A stretch of 51,912 nucleotides of DNA from Planctomycetaceae bacterium (GTDB lineage Bacteria; Planctomycetota; Phycisphaerae; Phycisphaerales; SM1A02), in assembly GCA_947480055.1 (NCBI GenBank), contig CANKBX010000002.1:1-51912 (forward strand), written 5' to 3'. Below the pieces are notes generated by a model. That model did not search any database, had not been told where the DNA came from, and saw only the letters and a list, made by a program, of their open reading frames with translations. Positions 8,540 through 16,229 of this stretch are shown here, one piece after another. Numbering within the stretch: position 1 is the stretch's first letter; each line of letters starts with the position of its first letter. The position numbers and the translations under genes are program-made.

Positions 8540-9972
8540 CACTTATTCTCCCGCCCAAATCCTTGCGCGCCTTTATCATCAAGCCTACGTCCGGCCTTGT
8601 CCAAAACTGTTTGGCGCACTCCAAGAGACCACGTGGGCCGCAGTGCTTCAATCGCGGCGGCGGCCCGCTTACGTCTGGCAACGTCAGCGTTGCGCCTAAG
8701 TTGCATCACTTCTGGACTTGAGGCGATGCTAATTTGGCTTTGACCAACTCCTGGCGGCATGGAGAACACTTCAACTTCTGCCTGAGTGAGCACGCTGCGC
8801 AAACTGTCGAGCCAAAGTTGCCGCGCAAGTTGCTGAGGATTTTGCTCCCACGTGTCACGCAATCCCTCTATGCGACGCACCTCTTTGCCCAGATTGGCGG
8901 CGATGGCGCTTTGATAACTTTTAGCACGATTCACGATGGAACTGGCGGTTCCGCCAATATCTTTCATTTCAAGACGCATTCCAATTTCACGCAACAATTG
9001 ATCGGCGCGGGCGAGTTCGCCAGCGGATAGCGCAACCTCGTAGCCATCAATCATGGATAAAATCTGCTCGTAATTTGGACCCGCGGCCTCCAAAAGTTTC
9101 GCGGTGGCTTCTTGACGCGCGCGATCAACAATCGTCTTGGCGTCTTCTTTGCCAGTTTGCACGCGACGCAAAACATTGCGCACAACAAACGGCGCGCTGC
9201 GCTCTGGCATGGTTACTTTGTGCAGACGAATTCCGCTGGACATTCCATCCAGGATGCGTTGCGCCTCCAACTGCACCATCGCCGCGGGTTGTTCTCGTTG
9301 ATCGACAAGTTCAGACAACGGCATTCTTGCGATCGCCGTGGTGACACCGCACGATAACGCGATGCGGACAATCGCATCACCTTTTTCAAGATCAACAGCC
9401 TGCAAAAAACGAACCGGATCTTCCACAACATATTCCGCCACCAATTGGATGTGCGCCAAATCTCCATCGCCTGTGATCACCGTTCCATCAAATCCCGGCT
9501 TCAGCGGCGCGGTGGGATCGGCGCCATCGATCATTTGTTCAATGGTGGTGTTTTTGGCCGACATGCGCGGCCAAAATTCGGAGCGCAGTTCCACAACGCG
9601 CTTGGTCTCAAAAACGCTGATATCTCCCACTGGATATGGCCAAAATGGATTCAAGCCAGGACTGAGCGCCTCTTGACCGGGCTCGCCGGAAATGCGCCCA
9701 AAGATGGTTCGAACGCCGCTCATTCCTTCTTGCACTGTTTGAAAGCCACTGAATAAAAAGGTGATCAACAAACCAACAATCGCCACTTGCAGAAGTCGAT
9801 ACGAAAGCCGCAGCGCTTCGCCAAGACTTTGATTGGCGGGATCCATGGCTTGGCGCATTGCCACCTCGGCGGCGACCGTGGCCGCCACTTCAAATTGCGC
9901 GCTCGCTCCACGGCGCGGCAACTCCGCGTCACTGTCGCCTTCAGGCGGAAGTTGGTTGTCGTCAGCCGCCAT
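8539..9972 (-). CDS. SPFH/band-7 protein, HflK-like (third of three)
   Basis: A 477-residue protein with a soluble acidic N-terminus, one transmembrane segment (about 60-80, LLQVAIVGLLITFLFSGF) and then an SPFH domain. HflK-like landmarks include EEGMSGV-type text (VQEGMSGVRTIFGRI), PGLNPFWPYPVGDISVFET and later VVRNVLRRVQTGKEDA. A long helical region rich in Ala, Arg and Glu (300-420) should form the oligomerisation coiled coil. SPFH proteins build ring or cage assemblies in the membrane; HflK/HflC do so around FtsH in other bacteria. No FtsH gene is in the window. It starts directly at the stop of the HflC-like gene, with a GGAG site. Confidence 0.85.
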   Translation of the reverse strand: MAADDNQLPPEGDSDAELPRRGASAQFEVAATVAAEVAMRQAMDPANQSLGEALRLSYRLLQVAIVGLLITFLFSGFQTVQEGMSGVRTIFGRISGEPGQEALSPGLNPFWPYPVGDISVFETKRVVELRSEFWPRMSAKNTTIEQMIDGADPTAPLKPGFDGTVITGDGDLAHIQLVAEYVVEDPVRFLQAVDLEKGDAIVRIALSCGVTTAIARMPLSELVDQREQPAAMVQLEAQRILDGMSSGIRLHKVTMPERSAPFVVRNVLRRVQTGKEDAKTIVDRARQEATAKLLEAAGPNYEQILSMIDGYEVALSAGELARADQLLREIGMRLEMKDIGGTASSIVNRAKSYQSAIAANLGKEVRRIEGLRDTWEQNPQQLARQLWLDSLRSVLTQAEVEVFSMPPGVGQSQISIASSPEVMQLRRNADVARRKRAAAAIEALRPTWSLGVRQTVLDKAGRRLDDKGAQGFGRENK

Positions 9973-10920
9973 TTATTTATTCGCTCCTTGGCCCGATTGA
10001 CCCCAAGAAGATTTCTGAGCTGGTTGCGGAATTCCTTTGGCGTCCACAGGTGAATCAAGATCCATCATGTGAAACGGCGCCTTGTTCATGTCGGTCACAA
10101 AGGTGGTGCTGCCCGAAAGACTTGCGCGAAGCGTGTCAAGCCACGCCAAGAAAATGGCAAGGTCCGCCTCTTTTTTCATTTGCTCGTAATAGCGAGTGGC
10201 CTCCGTGTTTCCAACCGCTTCAATTTCCGCGGCCCACTGCTCGGCAAAATTACGGATGGTGTCCGCCTGACTCGCCGCCATGCTTTTAATTGCATCCGCC
10301 TCGGCTTGACCGCGGCTTTCCTCTAGGTTGGCCAATGTTTCTTGGACAGCGCTCATGCGCTTCACCACGGCGATCGTGGTTTTAGGTGGCAAAACAACTT
10401 GGCTCAAACCCACCGTCACCGGCTCCACGCCAACCATTGGATTGCGCTTGATATCAGCCAAAAGCGAGGTTTCCGCGTCGGGCAACCGGCTCTTTGAACC
10501 AATCAAATCGGTGAAAGAAAACTGTCCCACCGAGCCTCGAATGCTGGCGTTCAGGCGAGTCTCTAACTCCTTGCTCGCGGCGTCAAGATTTCCGTAGCCG
10601 TTATAAAAAGCCAAGGGCGCGTCGCCAACTGAATTTACGCGCCACAACAGAAATGCCTTGACCACCACTTGCTGGCCATCTTTTGTCAACACGGTTTCCA
10701 TGTTGCTTTCAGAAAGTTGAAGCCGCGTGTCCAACTTTGCAACTTGATCAATGAAGAACGGCGCCTTGAAGTGCAGGCCGGCATCGCGAACAATGCCCGC
10801 TGGTTTTCCAAAGCGTGTTGCCACGGCCACCTCGTGATAATTCACGGTGTACGTGGTGTTGAACAAAGTCAGAACCAACAAGATGAAGGCGCCAGCGGCA
10901 ATGGGAAGAGTCTTTGACAT
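9973..10920 (-). CDS. hflC: SPFH/band-7 protein, HflC-like (second of three)
   Basis: A 315-residue protein with a single N-terminal membrane anchor (about residues 5-23) followed by an SPFH domain. The text NYHEVAVATRFGKP, DAGLHFKAPFFIDQV and LDTRLQL follows the HflC pattern closely. After residue 200 comes an Ala/Glu/Gln-rich coiled coil (ESRGQAEADAIKSMAASQAD) and a closing region WLDTLRASLSGSTTFV, as in HflC. The family regulates the FtsH protease or organises membrane microdomains. The ATG has an AGGA site 9 nt upstream. It lies 16 nt after the large SPFH gene and abuts the third. The tail beyond residue 285 is Ser/Gln/Gly-rich. Confidence 0.87.
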   Translation of the reverse strand: MSKTLPIAAGAFILLVLTLFNTTYTVNYHEVAVATRFGKPAGIVRDAGLHFKAPFFIDQVAKLDTRLQLSESNMETVLTKDGQQVVVKAFLLWRVNSVGDAPLAFYNGYGNLDAASKELETRLNASIRGSVGQFSFTDLIGSKSRLPDAETSLLADIKRNPMVGVEPVTVGLSQVVLPPKTTIAVVKRMSAVQETLANLEESRGQAEADAIKSMAASQADTIRNFAEQWAAEIEAVGNTEATRYYEQMKKEADLAIFLAWLDTLRASLSGSTTFVTDMNKAPFHMMDLDSPVDAKGIPQPAQKSSWGQSGQGANK

Positions 10921-10936
10921 GGTTTAAGTTCCTACG

Positions 10937-13096
10937 TTACTGATCCGATTTTTTTTCCACATAATCAGCCAAGTTGAATCCAACTTCTGGCTGTTGCATT
11001 TGAATATCCACACGAATGCGATTGGGATCGATGCCCAAAACATATTTTTGACGAACATTGGAAAGACTTTGCGACAAGACCTCCATGAGCTTGCGCTGCA
11101 TGAACAATTCTGGCGCCATGTGGTACGCGCCCGCCTGCCCAAGCACTTCACTTGCGGTCTTTCGCGCCGCCAAATGCAATTCCCAGCGGCGCGCGCGGGA
11201 TCGCTTGATCTGCGTGGCAATCTGGCCGCGCGTGGACACCAATATATTTTCAACAGCCAAGCGTGCGGCCACTGTCTCCGGCGCCACTTCACCCTTGGCT
11301 CGTTGCGTCACCCGCCACAATTCAATCGCGTCCACAGCTTGCGCGGCCAATCTAGCGTCGCCAAGCAACGCGGCCATTGTGGTGTTCACAATTCGCTGCG
11401 CTTCTTCTTTTACTTTGCGCGCGTTCTGCGTGTCCATGGAAAGTTCCTCGTACATCGCCGCTGATTCGCCTGGAGGGCGCAACGCCGGAATTTGCACGCT
11501 GACCACTTCCACGCCAGTTCCCTCTTTATCAAACGTGCCTTGAATGCGCTCGCGCAACGCTGTGGCCAACGCCGCGCCACTGGGACTGAGAACTTCATCA
11601 AGCGGGCGAGTGGAAAGATATTGACACACATCCCGCCGCGACATTTCGCGCAAAATAACTTCGCGCATTTCGTAACCCACTCGGCGCACCTTGGCGTCGC
11701 TGGCAAAATTCAGCCAAGACAAAAGTCCATCGGGTTTAATCCGCCAAATCAAAACCAAGTCGGCGTCCACAAGCGCGAACCGATCGCTGATTCCGCGGGC
11801 GGCCGCGTCGGCGTTCACATCCGCGCTATTTGCGGGAGACATTGGATCTAAAACCAACGCGGCTTCGCTACCAGTTCCAAGATCACGCTGCACTTCCACA
11901 GCAAGTTTGGGGGCCGCCACCAAATAGGCCGCGCGCTGATTTTCCGTATCGGGCGAATCGCCCCATAAATTCACCCTGCCAATTTTCATGTTGCTGGTTT
12001 GCAAAGGCAAGGCGTGAACCTGGGCAATATCCACCACTTCCGCGGTTTCAAATGGCCAAGGCAATTTCCACATGAGCTCGCCTTGATGCACGCGACCCGC
12101 GATGGATCCGCCACGAAGCCGAACCGCTTGCTCGCCAGGGCCCACAACAACAATGCAACTCAGCGCCAGAAGCGCCACAAGACCAATCGCCACAAGCGCC
12201 CCGCTGCTTCGAAGCAAAAGTTTGTAGCCCCAACTTGAAGTGATGTCGAATCCAAACTGATAGTTGACGGCCTCATTGATGCCGCGAACTAAATTATCCG
12301 GAGCGGCGAGCAATCCCAGAACGCGGCTGTCAAATGCGGGGCGCGGAATTTCATTGGCCCGTCGCGGTCGATACAAATTCAAAGTCCAGTTCAGGAAAAT
12401 TTCCACAGCAAGAGCAACTTGGAATCCGGCGATACCCAGCGCCATCCATTCGATCACGATCGGTCGCTGAAATACGTGAAAAACAATTCCAACCGCGGTT
12501 GCGAGCATCACCAACGCGCTGCTAACCATGAATCCAGCGCCGCCACGCAAATTCTGCCACGCAAATTGCTTTGACATTCCCGCGACAAATCGAGCGAAAA
12601 TAAACGCAACAAGCGCCAATCCAATGCACACCGCAAGCTGCCAACCCAATGAGGATCCAACCGCGAACGCCACGCCATCGGGTCCGGGATCTTGCATGTC
12701 GCGCAACCGCGACCAATTCCACATGCCCAATCCAAACAACAACAACGCCACCGACAAACTCACCAAAGGCATCAACCAACGATGCATCTGGCCAAGTCGA
12801 CGCGCCGCGGCCTCTTGATCCAGAGCCGAAGTTTGAAAAATTGTTTCGCCGCGCGACTGCGCAAGCTCCTCGCGTTCGAGTGATTCAAGCCGCTCAAGTC
12901 GATGTTGATGAAACACCACGGCCAACGCCGCCCACACTGGCAGTCCGCACAGCACAGCGGTGGAAGCCACGACCAATGTGGTGTCTCCCGCAAGCCGTCC
13001 GAAAACCAAAAGCACAATGCCTGTCAAGCATTGCAATGCAAAGCCAAGAACCGAAACACGGCTGGCTTGTTGATAAGAAAAATGATCGATTCTCAT
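10937..13096 (-). CDS. large polytopic SPFH/band-7 protein, first gene of the operon
   Basis: A 719-residue protein, unusual because the SPFH domain follows a large membrane module. I see about six hydrophobic segments in residues 15-245 (for example 15-35, 40-62, 108-128, 150-172, 190-240) and one more at about 310-330, directly before the SPFH start CIVVVGPGEQAVRLRGG. The region to about 600 reads as HflK-like (QGELMWKLPWPFETAEVVDI, VGYEMREVILREMSRRDV), with an Ala/Arg/Glu-rich coiled coil afterwards. HflK normally has a single anchor, so this is a multi-span variant, probably the membrane base of a mixed SPFH complex with the next two genes. The start is ATG at 13096; upstream is a divergent regulatory region. 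Confidence 0.82.
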   Translation of the reverse strand: MRIDHFSYQQASRVSVLGFALQCLTGIVLLVFGRLAGDTTLVVASTAVLCGLPVWAALAVVFHQHRLERLESLEREELAQSRGETIFQTSALDQEAAARRLGQMHRWLMPLVSLSVALLLFGLGMWNWSRLRDMQDPGPDGVAFAVGSSLGWQLAVCIGLALVAFIFARFVAGMSKQFAWQNLRGGAGFMVSSALVMLATAVGIVFHVFQRPIVIEWMALGIAGFQVALAVEIFLNWTLNLYRPRRANEIPRPAFDSRVLGLLAAPDNLVRGINEAVNYQFGFDITSSWGYKLLLRSSGALVAIGLVALLALSCIVVVGPGEQAVRLRGGSIAGRVHQGELMWKLPWPFETAEVVDIAQVHALPLQTSNMKIGRVNLWGDSPDTENQRAAYLVAAPKLAVEVQRDLGTGSEAALVLDPMSPANSADVNADAAARGISDRFALVDADLVLIWRIKPDGLLSWLNFASDAKVRRVGYEMREVILREMSRRDVCQYLSTRPLDEVLSPSGAALATALRERIQGTFDKEGTGVEVVSVQIPALRPPGESAAMYEELSMDTQNARKVKEEAQRIVNTTMAALLGDARLAAQAVDAIELWRVTQRAKGEVAPETVAARLAVENILVSTRGQIATQIKRSRARRWELHLAARKTASEVLGQAGAYHMAPELFMQRKLMEVLSQSLSNVRQKYVLGIDPNRIRVDIQMQQPEVGFNLADYVEKKSDQ

Positions 13097-13231
13097 GGTG
13101 GCGATTGGGGTTTGGAAATAGTATCGCAGACTGGCTTTGTGGGGGAGTAATTTACGCCCACGTCGTAAACTGTGTTCAGTCTTGCGTTAGTCTTGACGAA
13201 CAATTTCTTGGACTCTTTCGAAAGACCTTCA
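13097..13231. promoter_or_regulatory. divergent control region between the SPFH operon and ABC-2 permease
   Basis: A 135-nt spacer between divergent starts. It holds a palindrome, TTTACG (13151-13156) and CGTAAA (13164-13169) separated by 7 nt, and a direct repeat AGTCTTG at 13178-13184 and 13189-13195, an 11-bp period that would place both copies on the same face of the helix. No clear -35/-10 pair could be assigned to either side. The elements are seen directly; that they bind a regulator is inference. Confidence 0.4.
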
Positions 13232-14269
13232 ATGGCTTGGATTGAAAAACTACTCGCGCTCACGCGAAACACCCTGCTGGAATGCATCCGACAACCCGTC
13301 ACATTTGTGGCGTCGATCATTGGATTTTTGCTGATATTCCTCTCGATTCCATTCAGTGGCTTCACCATGGAGGACGATCAGCGGATGTTCATTGATATTG
13401 GACTGTCGACTATTTTTATGTGCGGGGTGATCCTGTCGGCCTTTCTTGCAACCGGCGTGGTGAGCAGGGAAATTGAAAATCGAACCGTGCTGACCGTGGT
13501 GAGCAAACCGGTACCGCGACCTTTATTTGTGGTTGGCAAATTCTTGGGAGTCGCCTGTGTTTTAATGTTGGTCACACTATGGTTGGGATTGATTTTCATG
13601 TTGACCGAGTTGCATGGAACCATGCCCACCGCCGCCACCCCTTACAACCAACCAGTTCTCACATTTGGTTTGACCGCCATTGTGTTGATGTTCGCGGCTG
13701 GAGTGTGGTGCAATTTTTTATATGAGTGGAATTTTGGATCAACAGTGATCGCCGTTGGCTTGCCGCTATTGCTAGCCGCGTACTGCGTGTGTTTGATCTT
13801 CAAACCAGATTGGGCCACGGCGGATATCAGAACCACATTCAAACCAAATCTTTGGAAAGCCATTGGCATGCTGATGATGGCTGAACTTATTCTTGGGGCA
13901 ATTGCTGTCGCGGTGAGCACTCGACTTGGCCAAGTGCTCACGTTGGCGACTGTTTTAGCGACATTCTTTGTGGGCTTGCTCAGCGATTGGTTGTTCGCCC
14001 GCAAGTTGCAGCAGTTGTCAGACCTGATGTCCAAACTGCCGGCCGCCGATCAATCGTGGCATGATTCCATGCATTTGGAGTGGGGTTTTTACAAGGTGCT
14101 TCAATCGATATTTCCAAACTTTCAATTGTTTTGGCTCACCGACGCGTTGACCCAGAAAAAAACAATTGGAATTGACTACATCGCCTCCGCCGTGCCTTAC
14201 GGATGCGTGTTGATTGTGATGGCGTTGGCGCTTGGAACATTCTTGTTTCAGCGGCGCGAAGTGGGTTGA
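13232..14269 (+). CDS. ABC-2 type transporter permease, divergent from the SPFH operon
   Basis: A 345-residue membrane protein with about six hydrophobic spans (near 20-42, 60-85, 105-130, 160-205, 225-265 and 320-340). The motif REIENRTVLTVVSKPVPR between spans 2 and 3 is typical of ABC-2 permeases (NatB/CcmB-like) and resembles the matching segment of the 680-residue permease at 5307. No ATPase adjoins it on its own strand; the nearest is at 7346-8539 in the divergent operon. The ATG at 13232 is preceded by GAAAGA and fits the usual N-terminus better than an upstream GTG at 13172. It may be a second permease for the shared ATPase. Confidence 0.8.
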   Translation: MAWIEKLLALTRNTLLECIRQPVTFVASIIGFLLIFLSIPFSGFTMEDDQRMFIDIGLSTIFMCGVILSAFLATGVVSREIENRTVLTVVSKPVPRPLFVVGKFLGVACVLMLVTLWLGLIFMLTELHGTMPTAATPYNQPVLTFGLTAIVLMFAAGVWCNFLYEWNFGSTVIAVGLPLLLAAYCVCLIFKPDWATADIRTTFKPNLWKAIGMLMMAELILGAIAVAVSTRLGQVLTLATVLATFFVGLLSDWLFARKLQQLSDLMSKLPAADQSWHDSMHLEWGFYKVLQSIFPNFQLFWLTDALTQKKTIGIDYIASAVPYGCVLIVMALALGTFLFQRREVG

Positions 14270-14362
14270 AAGTTGAGGCTGAAAGTTTGGCCATAAAATT
14301 TAGCCATGCTTGCAATCTCACGAAATTTTCACATCAATCCGCTGAGTTTCAAGATGCTCAAT

Positions 14363-14929
14363 TCAATGAGACCATGAAGCGACTTCTGCCTTGCGCTTTG
14401 CGCTCAACAAAATAACTCCAATGACAATCGGTGGAAGTATGGCCATGAGCCCGGTGCACCCAACTTGAGCGAACCAAATTCCCTGGATCATTTGGGAGGT
14501 GAATTGCGGAGCGGGCTGATTTTGTTTTTCAAATGCCACAAGCATGGTGCGTTTCGTCCACGCCTGCATCTCATCACGTTTGGTGATTTGGATGGCGAAA
14601 AAACCCACACTTATTAGAAACGTAAGAACCACCCAGATCATGGTCATGGAATAGCCACGGCGCATTCTCTTGCGCAGAAACCAACCACTCATCGCGCCAA
14701 GAATTGCGAGCCCAACGTTCAGAATTTGGCTCAAACGAAATACCGCCACCATCCAGTCGGGAAGGCCAAGATACGTTTCCACCGCCAAAGATTTATTCAT
14801 GAAGCCCCAGATTGCAAAGATGACACCCAACACGCCCCAAATCAGCATGATCCAACCAAGAACGCTTGGCCACTTTGTGGACGCTTGTGGCAAAAATGGA
14901 TCTTCAGCTTCGGTGAATATTTGTGACAT
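14363..14929 (-). CDS. small polytopic membrane protein, unknown
   Basis: A 188-residue protein of no family that I recognise. Four hydrophobic segments can be seen (about residues 23-43, 65-85, 97-116 and 152-176), with basic RKRMRRG after the second, so both ends are probably in the cytoplasm. The N-terminal 20 residues are acidic and Pro-containing, like membrane proteins that carry a short cytosolic lead. It is convergent with the ABC-2 permease and 84 nt behind the ClpP-fold gene at 15014. Whether it belongs to that transcript is unclear. Proteins with this four-span look are common in planctomycetes and usually listed as hypothetical. Confidence 0.65.
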   Translation of the reverse strand: MSQIFTEAEDPFLPQASTKWPSVLGWIMLIWGVLGVIFAIWGFMNKSLAVETYLGLPDWMVAVFRLSQILNVGLAILGAMSGWFLRKRMRRGYSMTMIWVVLTFLISVGFFAIQITKRDEMQAWTKRTMLVAFEKQNQPAPQFTSQMIQGIWFAQVGCTGLMAILPPIVIGVILLSAKRKAEVASWSH

Positions 14930-15013
14930 GAAAATAGGATAACAACAAGCACCCCATTCGCGCCGTGATCTTGCGAAGCGTTTCGCCTAGATTTATTTTT
15001 CAGCTTTTCTTTG

Positions 15014-16201
15014 TCAGTTTTTCTTTTTCAACGCGGCCAACTGCTGGTCGTAATCCTTCTTCAACCGCTCAAAGGCTTGGCGAACAATTGGGGCTTTCAC
15101 TTTTGCTTTTTGAAAACCACTAAAGAGATCCTCATATTGCTGCGCTTCTGGAGGAATCATCATGCCGCCACCCTCGTAGCCCATGGCCACGGGCTCGCAT
15201 TTTTCCCAAATCCGCAACATTTCATCCAACAATTTTTTACGGGCCTGAATTTGAGCAATTTGTCCTTGGCTTGTGCCTTTGATTTCCCATTCGGCCATAA
15301 GTTTGGATGAGGCTTTTTTCGCGTCAACGATTGTCTTTGCCCAGGCATCTCCAACTTTCTTGCCGTTGGAATTAACCTCATATGAGTTTGGTTTCAACTG
15401 CATGATCTGAAATAGTTCCTCCTCCGTGTCGGCGGTCCCTTGTGAGAAACCGCAAGCAAGCGCCACGTCCTCGGTGAAAGTGAGATTGTCCTTGTCATCG
15501 CTCAACATCACTTCGCCGCTGTCGTTGTCAAAGAAAGTTACTTTGCCAGATTTAGGATCCTTGGTGTAACTCACAACGAGCGGTGAATACACCATGCAAC
15601 GACCCACTTGACGATTGCGGCCGGCATCGGCGGAGACATCTCCAACACGCTCAATCCATGCCTCCAACTCCTTGCCTTGCGCGCTCTTGTCGCCCGCAAA
15701 CATGGTGATGGAACCAAGCGAACCCGTCTTCATGAAATAAATTTCACGGCAGTGCATGGCGGTGAAAGCCGCGCCGGAAATCGCCTCCTCAATCCAAGCC
15801 ACCACTCGGTGCTTGTCGCGCATGCGGCTTAACGTGACGGCGATTTCGTCGCCCTCGGTCACCAAGCCACCACCAGAGTTGATTCGGATCACAATGATTT
15901 GACCAGGACCGAATTTGTCGGCCTCCTTCTCAATTTTTTCCATTTCTTGATGGCGCAAACCAACGCCCACCATGCCGCCAAGAGGAAGTATGAATACTTG
16001 TCGGCGCGAGTCTTTTTCGACCGCGCCTGGTTTGGTTGAGTCGATCTTGGAATTTGCGGTTGCATCAGTCGCTGGCTTTGAGGCCGGAGTGGCGGGCGCC
16101 TTGCTGGGATCTGAACCAACGGGCGTTGCGGGCTTGGTCTGGGCCAACGCAATGTTTGACAGAACCGTTACCGCGAACAATGTTGTGACAAAAAATTTCA
16201 T
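15014..16201 (-). CDS. exported ClpP/SppA-fold protein with candidate catalytic serine
   Basis: A 395-residue protein with a signal peptide (residues 1-20, cleavage after ALA) and a Pro/Ala/Thr-rich linker (21-65). The core from 68 follows the ClpP/crotonase fold of SppA and NfeD-type proteases: VFILPLGGMVGVG, then IIVIRINSGGGLVTEGDEI, then VVAWIEEAISGAAFTAMHC with Ser142 in the SGAA position expected for the nucleophile, and KTGSLGSITMFAG after it. The catalytic lysine or dyad partner was not assigned. Residues 290-395 are charged helices, probably coiled coil. It lies 28 nt behind a paralogue (16230-17354) that lacks this serine, so the two may form a mixed complex in the periplasm. Confidence 0.75.
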   Translation of the reverse strand: MKFFVTTLFAVTVLSNIALAQTKPATPVGSDPSKAPATPASKPATDATANSKIDSTKPGAVEKDSRRQVFILPLGGMVGVGLRHQEMEKIEKEADKFGPGQIIVIRINSGGGLVTEGDEIAVTLSRMRDKHRVVAWIEEAISGAAFTAMHCREIYFMKTGSLGSITMFAGDKSAQGKELEAWIERVGDVSADAGRNRQVGRCMVYSPLVVSYTKDPKSGKVTFFDNDSGEVMLSDDKDNLTFTEDVALACGFSQGTADTEEELFQIMQLKPNSYEVNSNGKKVGDAWAKTIVDAKKASSKLMAEWEIKGTSQGQIAQIQARKKLLDEMLRIWEKCEPVAMGYEGGGMMIPPEAQQYEDLFSGFQKAKVKAPIVRQAFERLKKDYDQQLAALKKKN

Positions 16202-16229
16202 AATTCATTTCCTTCAAACTGTGTGTCAA

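Noticed and set aside
13172-13231. Upstream GTG start for the divergent ABC-2 permease
   Set aside because: The added 20 residues do not fit the family start, and the interval is better explained as control sequence with repeats.
14203-14415. ORF of 70 residues over the permease end
   Set aside because: Shadow of the permease frame and the convergent gene; no protein-like features.
14970-14990. GCGAA/TTCGC hairpin with a T-rich tail on the plus strand
   Set aside because: No plus-strand gene ends near it, and on the minus strand no T-run follows, so it was not called a terminator.
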